DNA from: an uncultured Dialister sp.
GTDB lineage: Bacteria > Bacillota > Negativicutes > Veillonellales > Dialisteraceae
NCBI RefSeq assembly: GCF_900538805.1
Contig: NZ_UPZP01000097.1
Span: forward strand, 1-8,456
Direction: 5' to 3'
DNA: 8,456 nt
The position numbers and the translations under genes are program-made. The notes below the pieces were generated by a model that was not told the origin of the DNA, made no database searches, and was given only the letters and a program-made list of their open reading frames with translations. Positions 1-6,421 of the stretch are shown here, piece by piece (the stretch's first letter is position 1; every line of letters begins with the position of its first letter).

Positions 1-149
1 AAGCCCCTCAAGGCATAGCCCCGCTAAAATCTGCCCCTCCGGGGAAGACGCCGCCGCAGGCGGCAGAAGGGGTGCATTTCCCACGCCCGTAAGGGCGGTT
101 TGCTTGTTTTTCCCCGCCCGCCAGGGCGGTTGTACGGTTTTATCCATAC
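1..149. repeat. Non-coding GC-hairpin region left of the first repeat copy
   Basis: No convincing gene lies here. The stretch holds short GC inverted repeats: GCCGCC/GGCGGC with loop GCA (50-64), CGCCC/GGGCG with loop GTAA (84-97), and a similar CGCCC/GGGCG pair near 115-127. The hairpin at 84-97 is followed by a T-rich run (99-111), so it could act as a weak plus-strand terminator, but the stem is only five pairs and no gene is seen upstream in the window. The style matches the hairpin-rich repeats between the other genes here, so this is probably the edge of a larger repeat mosaic that starts outside the window. Confidence 0.4.
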
Positions 150-332
150 TGGCGCCTTGAACCCTCTTGCTTTCGTGAATACAGCTTCCCGCCGCAGCGA
201 TACTATATAACTTCCTCTGAACCAGCCCGCTCTGTGGGCGGAACCCATCGGTCGGCGCGAAGCGCACGAACGATAGAACCCGGGCGCCGTGAGGCGCCTG
301 AACCCTCCTTGCTTTAGGGAATCCCGCCGCCC
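150..332 (+). repeat. Mosaic hairpin repeat, copy A (3' modules only)
   Basis: This is the tail of the modular repeat seen more fully at 4287-4563, 5968-6178 and 7316-7650. It lacks the 5' hairpin and the GGTTCARAG array. It starts with a stray 3' end module (GGCGCC, then GAACCCTCTTGCTTT, 151-173). Next come a CTCTGAACC segment (215-223), a GCCCGC/GTGGGC hairpin (225-239, one G.T pair), a long arm at 247-274 and a GGCGCC/GGCGCC hairpin with loop GTGA (283-298). It ends with GAACCCTCCTTGCTTT (300-315). Two end modules in one copy suggest recombination or tandem deletion between elements. It has the same orientation as the other copies and lies downstream of pyrG, which reads the other way. Confidence 0.7.
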
Positions 333-355
333 ACTGCCATTGACTCCGAAGCATC

Positions 356-384
356 AAAAAAGCACCGCTTCCGCGGTGCTTTTT
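356..384. terminator. Intrinsic terminator of the argS-pyrG operon, probably bidirectional
   Basis: A perfect eight-base stem AGCACCGC/GCGGTGCT (361-368 and 373-380) with a four-base loop is flanked by five A on the left and four T on the right. On the minus strand it lies eight bases past the pyrG stop and is followed by a T-tract, so it fits termination of the pyrG transcript. The symmetric flanks would also let it stop plus-strand transcription from the repeat region. Confidence 0.9.
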
Positions 385-391
385 CATTTCT

Positions 392-2008
392 TTATCCTTT
401 ATGATGTTCAATGGCTGCTTTCACCAGTCCCACGAAGAGGGGATGGGGACGGTTGGGGCGGCTCTTGAATTCGGGGTGGGCCTGGGTGGCTTCGAAGTAG
501 GGGTGGTCCTTCAGTTCGATGGTTTCTACCAGGCGGCCGTCGGGGCTGGTGCCGCAGATGGAGAGGCCTGCTTTTTCCAGTTCCGGACGGAGGGCGTTGG
601 ATACTTCGTATCTATGACGATGTCTTTCGTATACGATTTCCTGGCCGCCGTAGAGTTCCCTGGCCTTGGAGCCTTCGGTGAGTTTGCAGGGATAGATGCC
701 CAGGCGCATGGTGCCGCCTTTTTCGGTGACGTCTTCCTGGTCCGGCATGAGGTCGATGACGGGGTACGGTGTTTCTGCGTCGAATTCGGTGGAGTTGGCG
801 TCTTTCATGCCGCATACATCACGGGCGAATTCGATGACGGCGCACTGCATGCCCAGGCAAAGGCCCAGGAAGGGGATGTTGTTGGTGCGGGCGTATTTGA
901 TGGTTTCAATCTTGCCTTCTACGCCGCGGTAGCCGAAGCCGCCGGGGACTACGATGCCGTCGATGCCTTTGAAGACTTCCCGGAGGTCCGGTTTTTCTTC
1001 TTCCAGTACTTCGGAATTAATCCAGTGGATGTTCACTTTGGTGCCGAAGGCGTAGCCCGCATGGGAGAGGGCTTCCACCACAGAGAGGTAGGCGTCGTGG
1101 AGTTCCACGTACTTGCCTACGAGCGCAATGTCCACTTCCTTGTCGGCGGAGAGGATGCGGCTGACCATGGCTTTCCAGTCGTCCATGTCGCAGGGGCTGT
1201 CGTCGAGGCCCAGTTTTTCAAGGGCAATGCGGTCAAGGCCTTCTTCCTGGAGGAGGAGGGGTACTTCGTAAATGCTCTTGGCGGTGAGGTTGTTGATGAC
1301 GGCGTTCGGTTCCACGTCGCAGAAGAGGGCGATTTTCCTCTTCATGTCATCGGGCAGGGCCTTCACAGTGCGGCATACGATGATGTCCGGCTGGATGCCG
1401 ATGGAGCGCAGTTCCTTGACGGAGTGCTGGGTGGGCTTGGATTTCAGTTCGTCCGCCGCTTCGATGTAGGGCACCAAAGTAACGTGGATGTAAAGGACGT
1501 CGTTCCGGTTGGGCACGTCCTTTTTCACCTGGCGGATGGCTTCCAGGAAGGGCAGGGATTCGATGTCCCCTACGGTGCCGCCGATTTCGGTGATAACGAT
1601 GTCGGCGTTGTCATTTCTTCCTACCCGGAGCACCCGGTCTTTGATTTCATTGGTAATATGGGGGATGACCTGGATGGTGGAACCCAGGTATTCGCCCTTT
1701 CTTTCTTTATTGATGACGGACTGGTAAACCTTGCCGGTGGTGACGTTGGAGGCCTTGGACAGGTTCTCGTCGATGAAACGTTCATAGTGGCCCAGGTCCA
1801 GATCCGTTTCAGCACCGTCGTCGGTGACGAAGACTTCACCGTGCTGGTAGGGGCTCATGGTGCCTGGATCAATATTGATGTAGGGATCGAATTTCTGGAT
1901 GGTAACCTTGTATCCTCTGTTTTTCAGAAGTCTTCCCAGGGATGCGGCGGTAATGCCTTTGCCCAGGGACGAAACGACGCCGCCGGTTACGAAGATGTAT
2001 TTAGTCAT
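392..2008 (-). CDS. pyrG: CTP synthase
   Basis: CTP synthase makes CTP from UTP, ATP and glutamine, the last step of de novo pyrimidine nucleotide synthesis, in the cytoplasm. The protein has 538 residues, a normal full length. The N-terminal amidoligase domain (about 1-270) opens with the P-loop-like SSLGKG (K17) and has ETDLDLGHYERF (D71 a likely Mg ligand) and EIGGTVGDIES (E141). The C-terminal class I glutamine amidotransferase domain (about 290-535) has VPGGFGYRG (354-362), the nucleophile elbow LGLCLG with C384, and the catalytic His-Glu pair in AHPEF (H511, E513). The ATG is preceded by AAGGAGG four bases upstream (2013-2019 on the complement), which fixes the start. The gene lies 50 nt after argS, is probably co-transcribed with it, and ends at the terminator 356-384. 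I see no attenuator hairpin in the 50-nt gap, unlike the CTP-sensing leader known for Bacillus pyrG. Confidence 0.99.
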   Translation of the reverse strand: MTKYIFVTGGVVSSLGKGITAASLGRLLKNRGYKVTIQKFDPYINIDPGTMSPYQHGEVFVTDDGAETDLDLGHYERFIDENLSKASNVTTGKVYQSVINKERKGEYLGSTIQVIPHITNEIKDRVLRVGRNDNADIVITEIGGTVGDIESLPFLEAIRQVKKDVPNRNDVLYIHVTLVPYIEAADELKSKPTQHSVKELRSIGIQPDIIVCRTVKALPDDMKRKIALFCDVEPNAVINNLTAKSIYEVPLLLQEEGLDRIALEKLGLDDSPCDMDDWKAMVSRILSADKEVDIALVGKYVELHDAYLSVVEALSHAGYAFGTKVNIHWINSEVLEEEKPDLREVFKGIDGIVVPGGFGYRGVEGKIETIKYARTNNIPFLGLCLGMQCAVIEFARDVCGMKDANSTEFDAETPYPVIDLMPDQEDVTEKGGTMRLGIYPCKLTEGSKARELYGGQEIVYERHRHRYEVSNALRPELEKAGLSICGTSPDGRLVETIELKDHPYFEATQAHPEFKSRPNRPHPLFVGLVKAAIEHHKG

Positions 2009-2058
2009 GGAACCTCCTTGTGAAATAGGTGAATCAGTGGAAAGAAATCAGAAATCTA

Positions 2059-3726
2059 TCACATATGTTCCGGTGCCGAGAGCCCCAGGATATGAAGGGC
2101 ATGGACCAGGATATACTGTACGGCTGTAATGAGGCCCAGTCTGGCCTTGGTGGTTTCGCTGTCTACGCCCAGGATCCGGCATTCCCTGTAGAAATGGTGG
2201 AAAAGGGCGGCCAGTTCATAGGCATATTTGGCAATGCGCTGGGGCGCTCTTTCCTGGGCGGCGCCGGCCACGAGCTGATGGTAGTTTTCCATCTTCTTGA
2301 TGAGGTCCAGTTCGCATTCTTCTGTAAGTTTTGTGAAATCGGTGTCCTTAAAGCTCTTGTCCCAGGTGACGCCGGCTTCCTCTGCCTGGGAAAACAGGCT
2401 GTGGATACGGGCATTGGCATACTGGATGTAGTACACCGGGTTTTCGTTGGAATGTTTCTTTGCCAGGTCGATATCGAAGTCCATCTGGGAGTCCAGGGTC
2501 CTGGCGCAGAAGAAATACCGGGCTGCATCGGTGCCCACTTCGTCCATCAGTTCCCGGAGGGTCACGGCCTCACCGGTACGCTTGGACATTTTCACCGGCT
2601 TTCCGTCCCGGAGGAGGGTCACCATCTGGAGAAGCATGATTTCAAAATCATCGGGGTTGTAGCCCAGAAATTTCATGGCCGTCTTCAGACGGATGATATA
2701 TCCGTGATGGTCGGCACCCCAGATATCGATGAGCTTGTTGTAGCCCCGGTGAATCTTATTTCCCACATAGGCAATATCGGAGCAGAAGTAGGTGGGTACG
2801 CCGTTGGTGCGGATGACCACGCGGTCCTTGTCGTCGCCGTTCTTGGTGGTACGGAGCCACAGGGCGCCGTCCTTTTCATACATATTGTCTTCGTCCTTCA
2901 GCACCTTCAGGGCTGCATTCACCTGATCCGGGTAGAGAGACTTTTCGGAGAACCAGTTGTCGAAGTCCACGTTGAAATCGTGGAGGTCCTTTTTCAGGGC
3001 AGCCAGCTTTTCTTCCAGGCCCAGCTTTTTGAAAATCTCCAGCCTTTCCTTTTCGTCCATGTCCAGGTATTTCTTTCCGTCCTTTTCCAGGATGTGGCGG
3101 GCGGTATCAATGATGTCCTGTCCATGGTAGCCGTCCTCCGGAATTTCGGCGTCCATGCCGTTCAGCTGGAGGTAGCGGGCGTTGATGGATTCTGCCAGGT
3201 GGTCGATCTGGTTGCCTGCATCGTTCACATAGTACTCCGACAGCACGTCATAGCCGGCGGCCCGGAGCAGGTTCACCAAGGCGGAGCCGTAAGCAGCGCC
3301 CCGGGCATGGCCGATGTGAAGGGGCCCTGTGGGGTTGGCGGAAACGTATTCCACCAGGAAACGGTCCTTCTGCGTCTTCGGCAGGTCGCCATAAGACGGG
3401 CCGGCTTTCAGGATATTCTTCAATTCGGTGTACACCGTATCCTTGGCCAGGAAGAAATTGATAAATCCTGCGCCGGCGATTTCCATACGGGACACCAGCG
3501 GCGTATCCATATGGTTTACAATGGCCTCCGCAATCATGCGGGGCGCCTTATGGGCCGTCCGGGCCCACTGCATGGCCGCATTGGTGGAATAATCGCCGAA
3601 TTCCTTTTCCTTCGGCACCTCCAGCCGCTGCACCGGTGCATATTCGCCTGCCGGCAGCTCCCCTGCCGCCACAGCGGCGTCCTTTGCCTTTTCAATGAGT
3701 TCTTTCAGTTCTTCTCTGACTTCCAT
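2059..3726 (-). CDS. argS: Arginyl-tRNA synthetase
   Basis: This class I aminoacyl-tRNA synthetase charges tRNA-Arg with arginine, and the class needs tRNA for amino acid activation. Its 555 residues match the family length. The N-terminal additional domain (about 1-110) contains GDYSTNAAM. The Rossmann catalytic core carries the HIGH signature in NPTGPLHIGH (H137-H140), YVNDAGNQ (166-173) and IWGADHHGY (335-343). A KMSK loop is present as KMSKRTGEAV (379-388), whereas many ArgRS enzymes have only a degenerate loop. The C-terminal anticodon-binding helical domain ends in LGLSAPEHM, close to the usual LGL..PERM ending. The ATG lies 22 nt inside the end of the DUF1934 gene. The only Shine-Dalgarno-like match (GAGAGG) is about 13 nt upstream, so translation is probably coupled to the preceding gene. 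No T-box leader is visible in the operon 5' region. Confidence 0.99.
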   Translation of the reverse strand: MEVREELKELIEKAKDAAVAAGELPAGEYAPVQRLEVPKEKEFGDYSTNAAMQWARTAHKAPRMIAEAIVNHMDTPLVSRMEIAGAGFINFFLAKDTVYTELKNILKAGPSYGDLPKTQKDRFLVEYVSANPTGPLHIGHARGAAYGSALVNLLRAAGYDVLSEYYVNDAGNQIDHLAESINARYLQLNGMDAEIPEDGYHGQDIIDTARHILEKDGKKYLDMDEKERLEIFKKLGLEEKLAALKKDLHDFNVDFDNWFSEKSLYPDQVNAALKVLKDEDNMYEKDGALWLRTTKNGDDKDRVVIRTNGVPTYFCSDIAYVGNKIHRGYNKLIDIWGADHHGYIIRLKTAMKFLGYNPDDFEIMLLQMVTLLRDGKPVKMSKRTGEAVTLRELMDEVGTDAARYFFCARTLDSQMDFDIDLAKKHSNENPVYYIQYANARIHSLFSQAEEAGVTWDKSFKDTDFTKLTEECELDLIKKMENYHQLVAGAAQERAPQRIAKYAYELAALFHHFYRECRILGVDSETTKARLGLITAVQYILVHALHILGLSAPEHM

Positions 3727-4160
3727 GAATATTCCGGATCCTCTCGAACATCAACAATAATTTCATTCAAATGGGTAAACAGACCTTCCAGCTCCACATC
3801 GTAGGAAAGGCGCATGCGTCCTTTGCCGTGGACGATGGAATTTTCAATTTCCCTGGTCACCACAGTCACCTTCAGCGCCCCCATGGGGGTCACATAACCG
3901 GACTCCGACGGCACACCCAGCCGGTACTCCTGGTTCTGCAGGAAACTGCCATCCCGTATGAGATTGACGTGGTCATCAAAAATGCGGAGAGTGGTAGTGG
4001 TGCCTTCCATGCCTGCCAGCTTCGTCTCCCGGTAGCTGATGTACTGCATATCCCCGTCCTCTCCGTAAATGCCCGGAGTTTCCAGGGAAATGGTCTCATC
4101 CTTCCCGTTTTCGTCCCGCTGCAGGGAAGTCACATTGATAATGACATGCTTTTCCAACAC
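3705..4160 (-). CDS. DUF1934 family protein (YwiB-like)
   Basis: This 151-residue protein matches the DUF1934 family, whose best-known member is Bacillus YwiB and whose biochemical role is not established. Visible family features are YISYRET near 41-47, a run of alternating hydrophobic beta strands, LIRDG (67-71), a Y-x-TP-x-GALKV segment (about 89-98) and a final strand MRLSYDVELEGLF. The pattern suggests a small closed beta barrel. There is no signal peptide or membrane segment, so it should be cytoplasmic. The start codon is GTG at 4158-4160, chosen because GGGGAGG (4166-4172 on the complement) sits about five bases before it. It is the first gene of an operon with argS, which begins inside its last codons; ywiB-argS is also the order in Bacillus. 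The link to tRNA charging is contextual only. Confidence 0.92.
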   Translation of the reverse strand: MLEKHVIINVTSLQRDENGKDETISLETPGIYGEDGDMQYISYRETKLAGMEGTTTTLRIFDDHVNLIRDGSFLQNQEYRLGVPSESGYVTPMGALKVTVVTREIENSIVHGKGRMRLSYDVELEGLFTHLNEIIVDVREDPEYSWKSEKN

Positions 4161-4193
4161 TATCGCCTCCCCGGTCTGTAAAATATATACTTT

Positions 4194-4199
4194 ATTATA
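4194..4199 (-). promoter_or_regulatory. Possible second -10 box in the DUF1934 leader
   Basis: The minus strand reads GATATAATAAAG here, a second perfect TATAAT, 34 bases before the GTG start codon. No good -35 hexamer is found 16-18 bases upstream; that place holds an A-rich stretch and a small CTTCT/AGAAG hairpin (4214-4228). It could be a weak second start site or just AT-rich leader. Confidence 0.3.
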
Positions 4200-4252
4200 T
4201 CATAGATAGAACCCTTCTTTTTGAGAAGAATTCTATAAAATCAAGACTACTC

Positions 4253-4282
4253 ATTATACCACGGAAGAAAAGGGAGTGGCAA
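4253..4282 (-). promoter_or_regulatory. Promoter of the DUF1934-argS-pyrG operon
   Basis: On the minus strand there is a -35 TTGCCA (4277-4282, five of six to TTGACA), an 18-base spacer and a perfect -10 TATAAT (4253-4258) preceded by TGG, an extended -10. Transcription would start near 4246 and give a leader of about 85 nt before the GTG start. The left edge of mosaic repeat copy B (4287) lies only four bases beyond the -35 box. Confidence 0.75.
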
Positions 4283-4286
4283 GGAG

Positions 4287-4563
4287 GGGCCGCGAAGCGG
4301 CCCGGGGTGCAGAGGGTTCATGGACACGCCCTTCGGGCGTGAAGGTTCAGAGGGTTCAAAGGGTTCAGAGGGTTCAAAGGGTGTGGTATCGCCCTATCGG
4401 GCGATGAGTATATAGCCGCCAAAGGCGGCATACATAACTCCCTCTGAACCGGCCCGCTCTGCGGGCGGAACCCATCGGTCAGTGCGTCAGCACATGACCG
4501 ATAGAACCCGGGCGCCAAAGGCGCCTGAACCCGGCCCGCCGAAGGCGGGCCCACTTTGCTTTT
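4287..4563 (+). repeat. Mosaic hairpin repeat, copy B
   Basis: In order it contains: a GGGCCGC/GCGGCCC hairpin (4287-4303); a CACGCCC/GGGCGTG hairpin (4325-4341); four nine-base GGTTCARAG units alternating AGAG and AAAG (4344-4379); an ATCGCCC/GGGCGAT hairpin (about 4389-4406); a GCCGCC/GGCGGC hairpin (4415-4429); and CCCTCTGAACC (4440-4450), which is the complement of array sequence at 4362-4372. Then come GCCCGC/GCGGGC (4452-4466), a 12-pair arm with one bulged A (4474-4502), GGCGCC/GGCGCC (4511-4525), GGCCCGCC/GGCGGGCC (4533-4551) and the end module CTTTGCTTTTTCCC. The same order recurs in copies C and D. It fills the gap between two divergent transcription units and encodes no protein. 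Confidence 0.88.
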
Positions 4564-4584
4564 TCCCTCAAAAACTACTACACT
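4556..4584 (+). promoter_or_regulatory. Weak candidate promoter for the AmmeMemoRadiSam genes
   Basis: A TTGCTT (4556-4561) and a TACACT (4579-4584) are separated by 17 bases, upstream of the gene starting at 4618. Both boxes are imperfect matches. The TTGCTT belongs to the conserved 3' end module of the mosaic repeat, so the repeat may supply the -35 box. No better promoter is seen in this gap. Confidence 0.3.
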
Positions 4585-4617
4585 AAAGACAGAAAATATA
4601 GAAAGGAAGTGCTTCCA

Positions 4618-5967
4618 ATGGATACCACCTGTACGGCGGCGGGGCTTTTCCCCCATCCGCCTATTATGATTCCGGAAATCGGCGGGAAGGAGCTTTCCCG
4701 CATGGCCCTTACGGTGAAAACAGAAGAAGAAGCCATGAAGCGCATGGTTTCCGAAGGCATGGAAACCGTGGTGATTATTTCTCCCCACAACCTCTGCTTC
4801 TACGACGGCCCCGCCCTGTTCCTGGCGCCCACTGTGGAAGGAAATCTTGCCGCCTTCGGCCGCCCGGACCTGTCCATGACCCTTTCCATAGACCGCATGC
4901 TGTCGGAGGCCATCCTGAAGGAAGCGGAGCCCCTCATCCCGCTGCACCGGGTGGATGAAGCCGAAGCCGCCAGGTACGGCAAAACCCTTGCCGTGGACTG
5001 GGGCACCTTTGTACCCATGTACTACCTTTTGAAGGCAGGCTTCCGGGGGCGGGCAGTCATGCTGTCCCCCTGCTTTTCCAATTACGAAATGAATGAAATC
5101 CTGGGCACCATCGTGGAACGCTGTGCTGCCAAGCTGGGGCGGAAAATCGGTGTCATCGCCTCCGGCGACCTGTCCCACAAACTCACAAAGGACTCTCCCA
5201 ACGGCTATACCCCGAAGGGCATCCTCTTCGATGAGGCCGTCATGGACGCCCTGAAAAGGCGGGACAAGAAGCCCCTCACCTCCATGACCTCTGATTTCAT
5301 CGATGAAATCGCCATGTGCGGCCTGCCGTCGGTGTACTTTCTCTTCGGCGTCCTGGGGAAGAGGAAAGCCGCCATGCCCTGCTTCTCCCACGAAGGGCCC
5401 TTCGGCGTAGGCTACGGCGTATGCCTCTACCTGCCTGAAGAGGAACCGGAGAAAGAGGAAATCCACGATGTGCGGGTGGAACTGGCCAAAGAAAGCATCC
5501 GCTATTTCCTGGAGCATGGAAAAATCATGAAGACACCGGATACCCTTCCTGACGAACTCCAAGGCAGGGCCGGCGCCTTCGTATCCCTCCATGAATTCGG
5601 CGCCCTCCGCGGCTGCATCGGCACCTTTCTTCCCTGCTATCGGAATGTGGCAGAGGAAATCATCCACAACGCCAAAGCCGCCGCCCACGACGACCCCCGC
5701 TTTCCGCCCCTTTCGGCCCGGGAACTTTCGGACCTCACCATTTCCGTGGACATCCTCTCCTCCCCGGAGCCTGCAGAAATTTCCGGCCTGGATACAAAGA
5801 AATACGGCGTCATCGTAGAAAAAGGCACCCGCCGGGGCCTCCTTCTCCCGGACCTTGACGGCGTGGATACGCCGGAAGAACAGATCGCCATTGCCAAACG
5901 GAAGGCTGGCATCGGAAAGGACGAGGCAGTCAGGCTGTATCGGTTTACAGTGAAGAGATACTATTGA
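4618..5967 (+). CDS. amrA: AmmeMemoRadiSam system protein A, Memo/LigB-AMMECR1 fusion
   Basis: This 449-residue protein fuses a class III extradiol dioxygenase/Memo-like domain (about 7-272) to an AMMECR1 domain (about 283-449). The first domain has FPHPP (H13), ISPHN (H57), VDWGT (127-129), SGDLSHK (H187), AMCGLPS (232-238) and GPFGVGYG; H13, H57 and H187 fit the metal and catalytic histidines of the LigB fold. The AMMECR1 domain has the hallmark LRGCIG (330-335, C333), EEIIHNA, DPRFPPL (359-365), YGVIV and GLLLPDLDGVDT. Such fusions occur with a radical SAM partner, as here 454 bp downstream; the reaction of the system is unknown to me. I chose ATG 4618 because AAGGAAG lies eight bases before it; an in-frame GTG at 4609 lacks a spaced ribosome site. 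Family members as I recall them have DHG and ECG where this one has DWG and MCG. No signal peptide or membrane segment is visible. Confidence 0.95.
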   Translation: MDTTCTAAGLFPHPPIMIPEIGGKELSRMALTVKTEEEAMKRMVSEGMETVVIISPHNLCFYDGPALFLAPTVEGNLAAFGRPDLSMTLSIDRMLSEAILKEAEPLIPLHRVDEAEAARYGKTLAVDWGTFVPMYYLLKAGFRGRAVMLSPCFSNYEMNEILGTIVERCAAKLGRKIGVIASGDLSHKLTKDSPNGYTPKGILFDEAVMDALKRRDKKPLTSMTSDFIDEIAMCGLPSVYFLFGVLGKRKAAMPCFSHEGPFGVGYGVCLYLPEEEPEKEEIHDVRVELAKESIRYFLEHGKIMKTPDTLPDELQGRAGAFVSLHEFGALRGCIGTFLPCYRNVAEEIIHNAKAAAHDDPRFPPLSARELSDLTISVDILSSPEPAEISGLDTKKYGVIVEKGTRRGLLLPDLDGVDTPEEQIAIAKRKAGIGKDEAVRLYRFTVKRYY

Positions 5968-6178
5968 CGCGCCCTGAAGGGCGCGAGGGTTCAAAAGGTT
6001 CAGAAGGTTCAAAGGGTTCAGAGGGTTCAGAGGGGGTGGTATCGCCCTTCGGGCGATGAGTATATAGCCGCCTGCCGGCGGCATATAAAGCTCCCCTCTG
6101 AACCGGCTCGGAAGGCGAAGCCGATGACGGCTTGAACCTAGGCGCCGAAGGCGCCTCTCCCCTCCTCTTTCGGGAATA
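5968..6178 (+). repeat. Mosaic hairpin repeat, copy C
   Basis: It starts on the base after the stop codon of the preceding gene with a CGCGCCC/GGGCGCG hairpin (5968-5985), then five GGTTCARAR units (5988-6032). A 12-pair closing stem GGTTCAGAGGGG/CCCCTCTGAACC (6024-6035 and 6093-6104) encloses an ATCGCCC/GGGCGAT hairpin (about 6040-6056) and a hairpin of TATAT plus GCCGCC against GGCGGC plus ATATA (6061-6087). The tail is shorter than in B or D: AAGCCG/CGGCTT (6118-6133) and AGGCGCC/GGCGCCT (6140-6156), then the end module CTCTTTCGGGAATA. It lacks the long variable arm found in A, B and D. Confidence 0.88.
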
Positions 6179-6180
6179 TC

Positions 6181-6345
6181 GTCCAGTGTCCCTTCCCGCC
6201 GACCAGTATTTACCAGCTTATGAGCCACTATCGGCACGCACCGAGATCCTTCGCTGGCGCTCAGGATGACAGGTGGGAGGCGGGAAGTCTGATGTCTGGC
6301 CGTCTGACGTCTCCATGCATTCGGGAATAAAGCCCGGCGGACAAC
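6181..6345. other. Intergenic spacer with long-range inverted repeat
   Basis: No gene is seen here. A nine-base perfect inverted repeat CTTCCCGCC/GGCGGGAAG (6192-6200 and 6279-6287) frames 78 bases that contain a smaller ATCCT/AGGAT pair around a GC-rich centre (about 6246-6267). It is followed by an imperfect direct repeat GTCTGATGTCT (6287-6297) and GTCTGACGTCT (6302-6312). This looks like a further small palindromic repeat element of a different family from the neighbouring mosaic copies. Confidence 0.4.
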
Positions 6346-6347
6346 CC

Positions 6348-6410
6348 TCTCAAACCTCAAACCTCAAATCTCAAATCTCAAATCTCAAATCTCAAATCTC
6401 AAATCTCAAA
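6348..6410 (+). repeat. Heptad tandem repeat (TCTCAAA)9 next to the ribosome site
   Basis: Nine contiguous seven-base units run without a gap: one TCTCAAA, two CCTCAAA, then six TCTCAAA. The last unit runs directly into AGGAGG, its AA forming part of the Shine-Dalgarno region of the radical SAM gene. Unit number can change by slippage without touching the reading frame, so length variation could alter leader length or ribosome access. Three related units stand before the cupin gene (7660-7680). Confidence 0.9.
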
Positions 6411-6416
6411 AGGAGG
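6409..6416 (+). promoter_or_regulatory. Strong ribosome binding site fused to the heptad repeat
   Basis: AAAGGAGG ends five bases before the ATG at 6422, a near-ideal Shine-Dalgarno. Its first A residues belong to the last heptad unit, so the tandem repeat forms the immediate upstream mRNA of the ribosome site. Confidence 0.85.
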
Positions 6417-6421
6417 TTCCC

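Noticed and set aside
401..2023. A 540-codon plus-strand frame antisense to pyrG
   Set aside because: It mirrors CTP synthase codons, has no ribosome site or motif, and arises from GC-rich third positions.
2009..2058. CTP-sensing attenuator before pyrG
   Set aside because: The 50-base argS-pyrG gap has no GC hairpin or T-tract on the minus strand.
2029..3804. A 591-codon plus-strand frame antisense to argS
   Set aside because: It is a shadow of a fully conserved arginyl-tRNA synthetase and has no supporting start signal.
4161..4250. T-box leader in front of the argS operon
   Set aside because: The leader is only about 85 bases, with no T-box consensus sequence and no terminator/antiterminator pair.
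4344..4379. CRISPR-like array (also at 5988-6032, 7334-7369 and 6348-6410)
   Set aside because: The units are 7-9 bases and contiguous without unique spacers, and no cas gene is present.
4318..6360. A 680-codon open frame on the minus strand across the Memo-AMMECR1 gene and two repeats
   Set aside because: It is antisense to a gene with full family motifs and correct ribosome site, and its ends consist of translated repeat units (repeated LNP). It has no recognisable domain.
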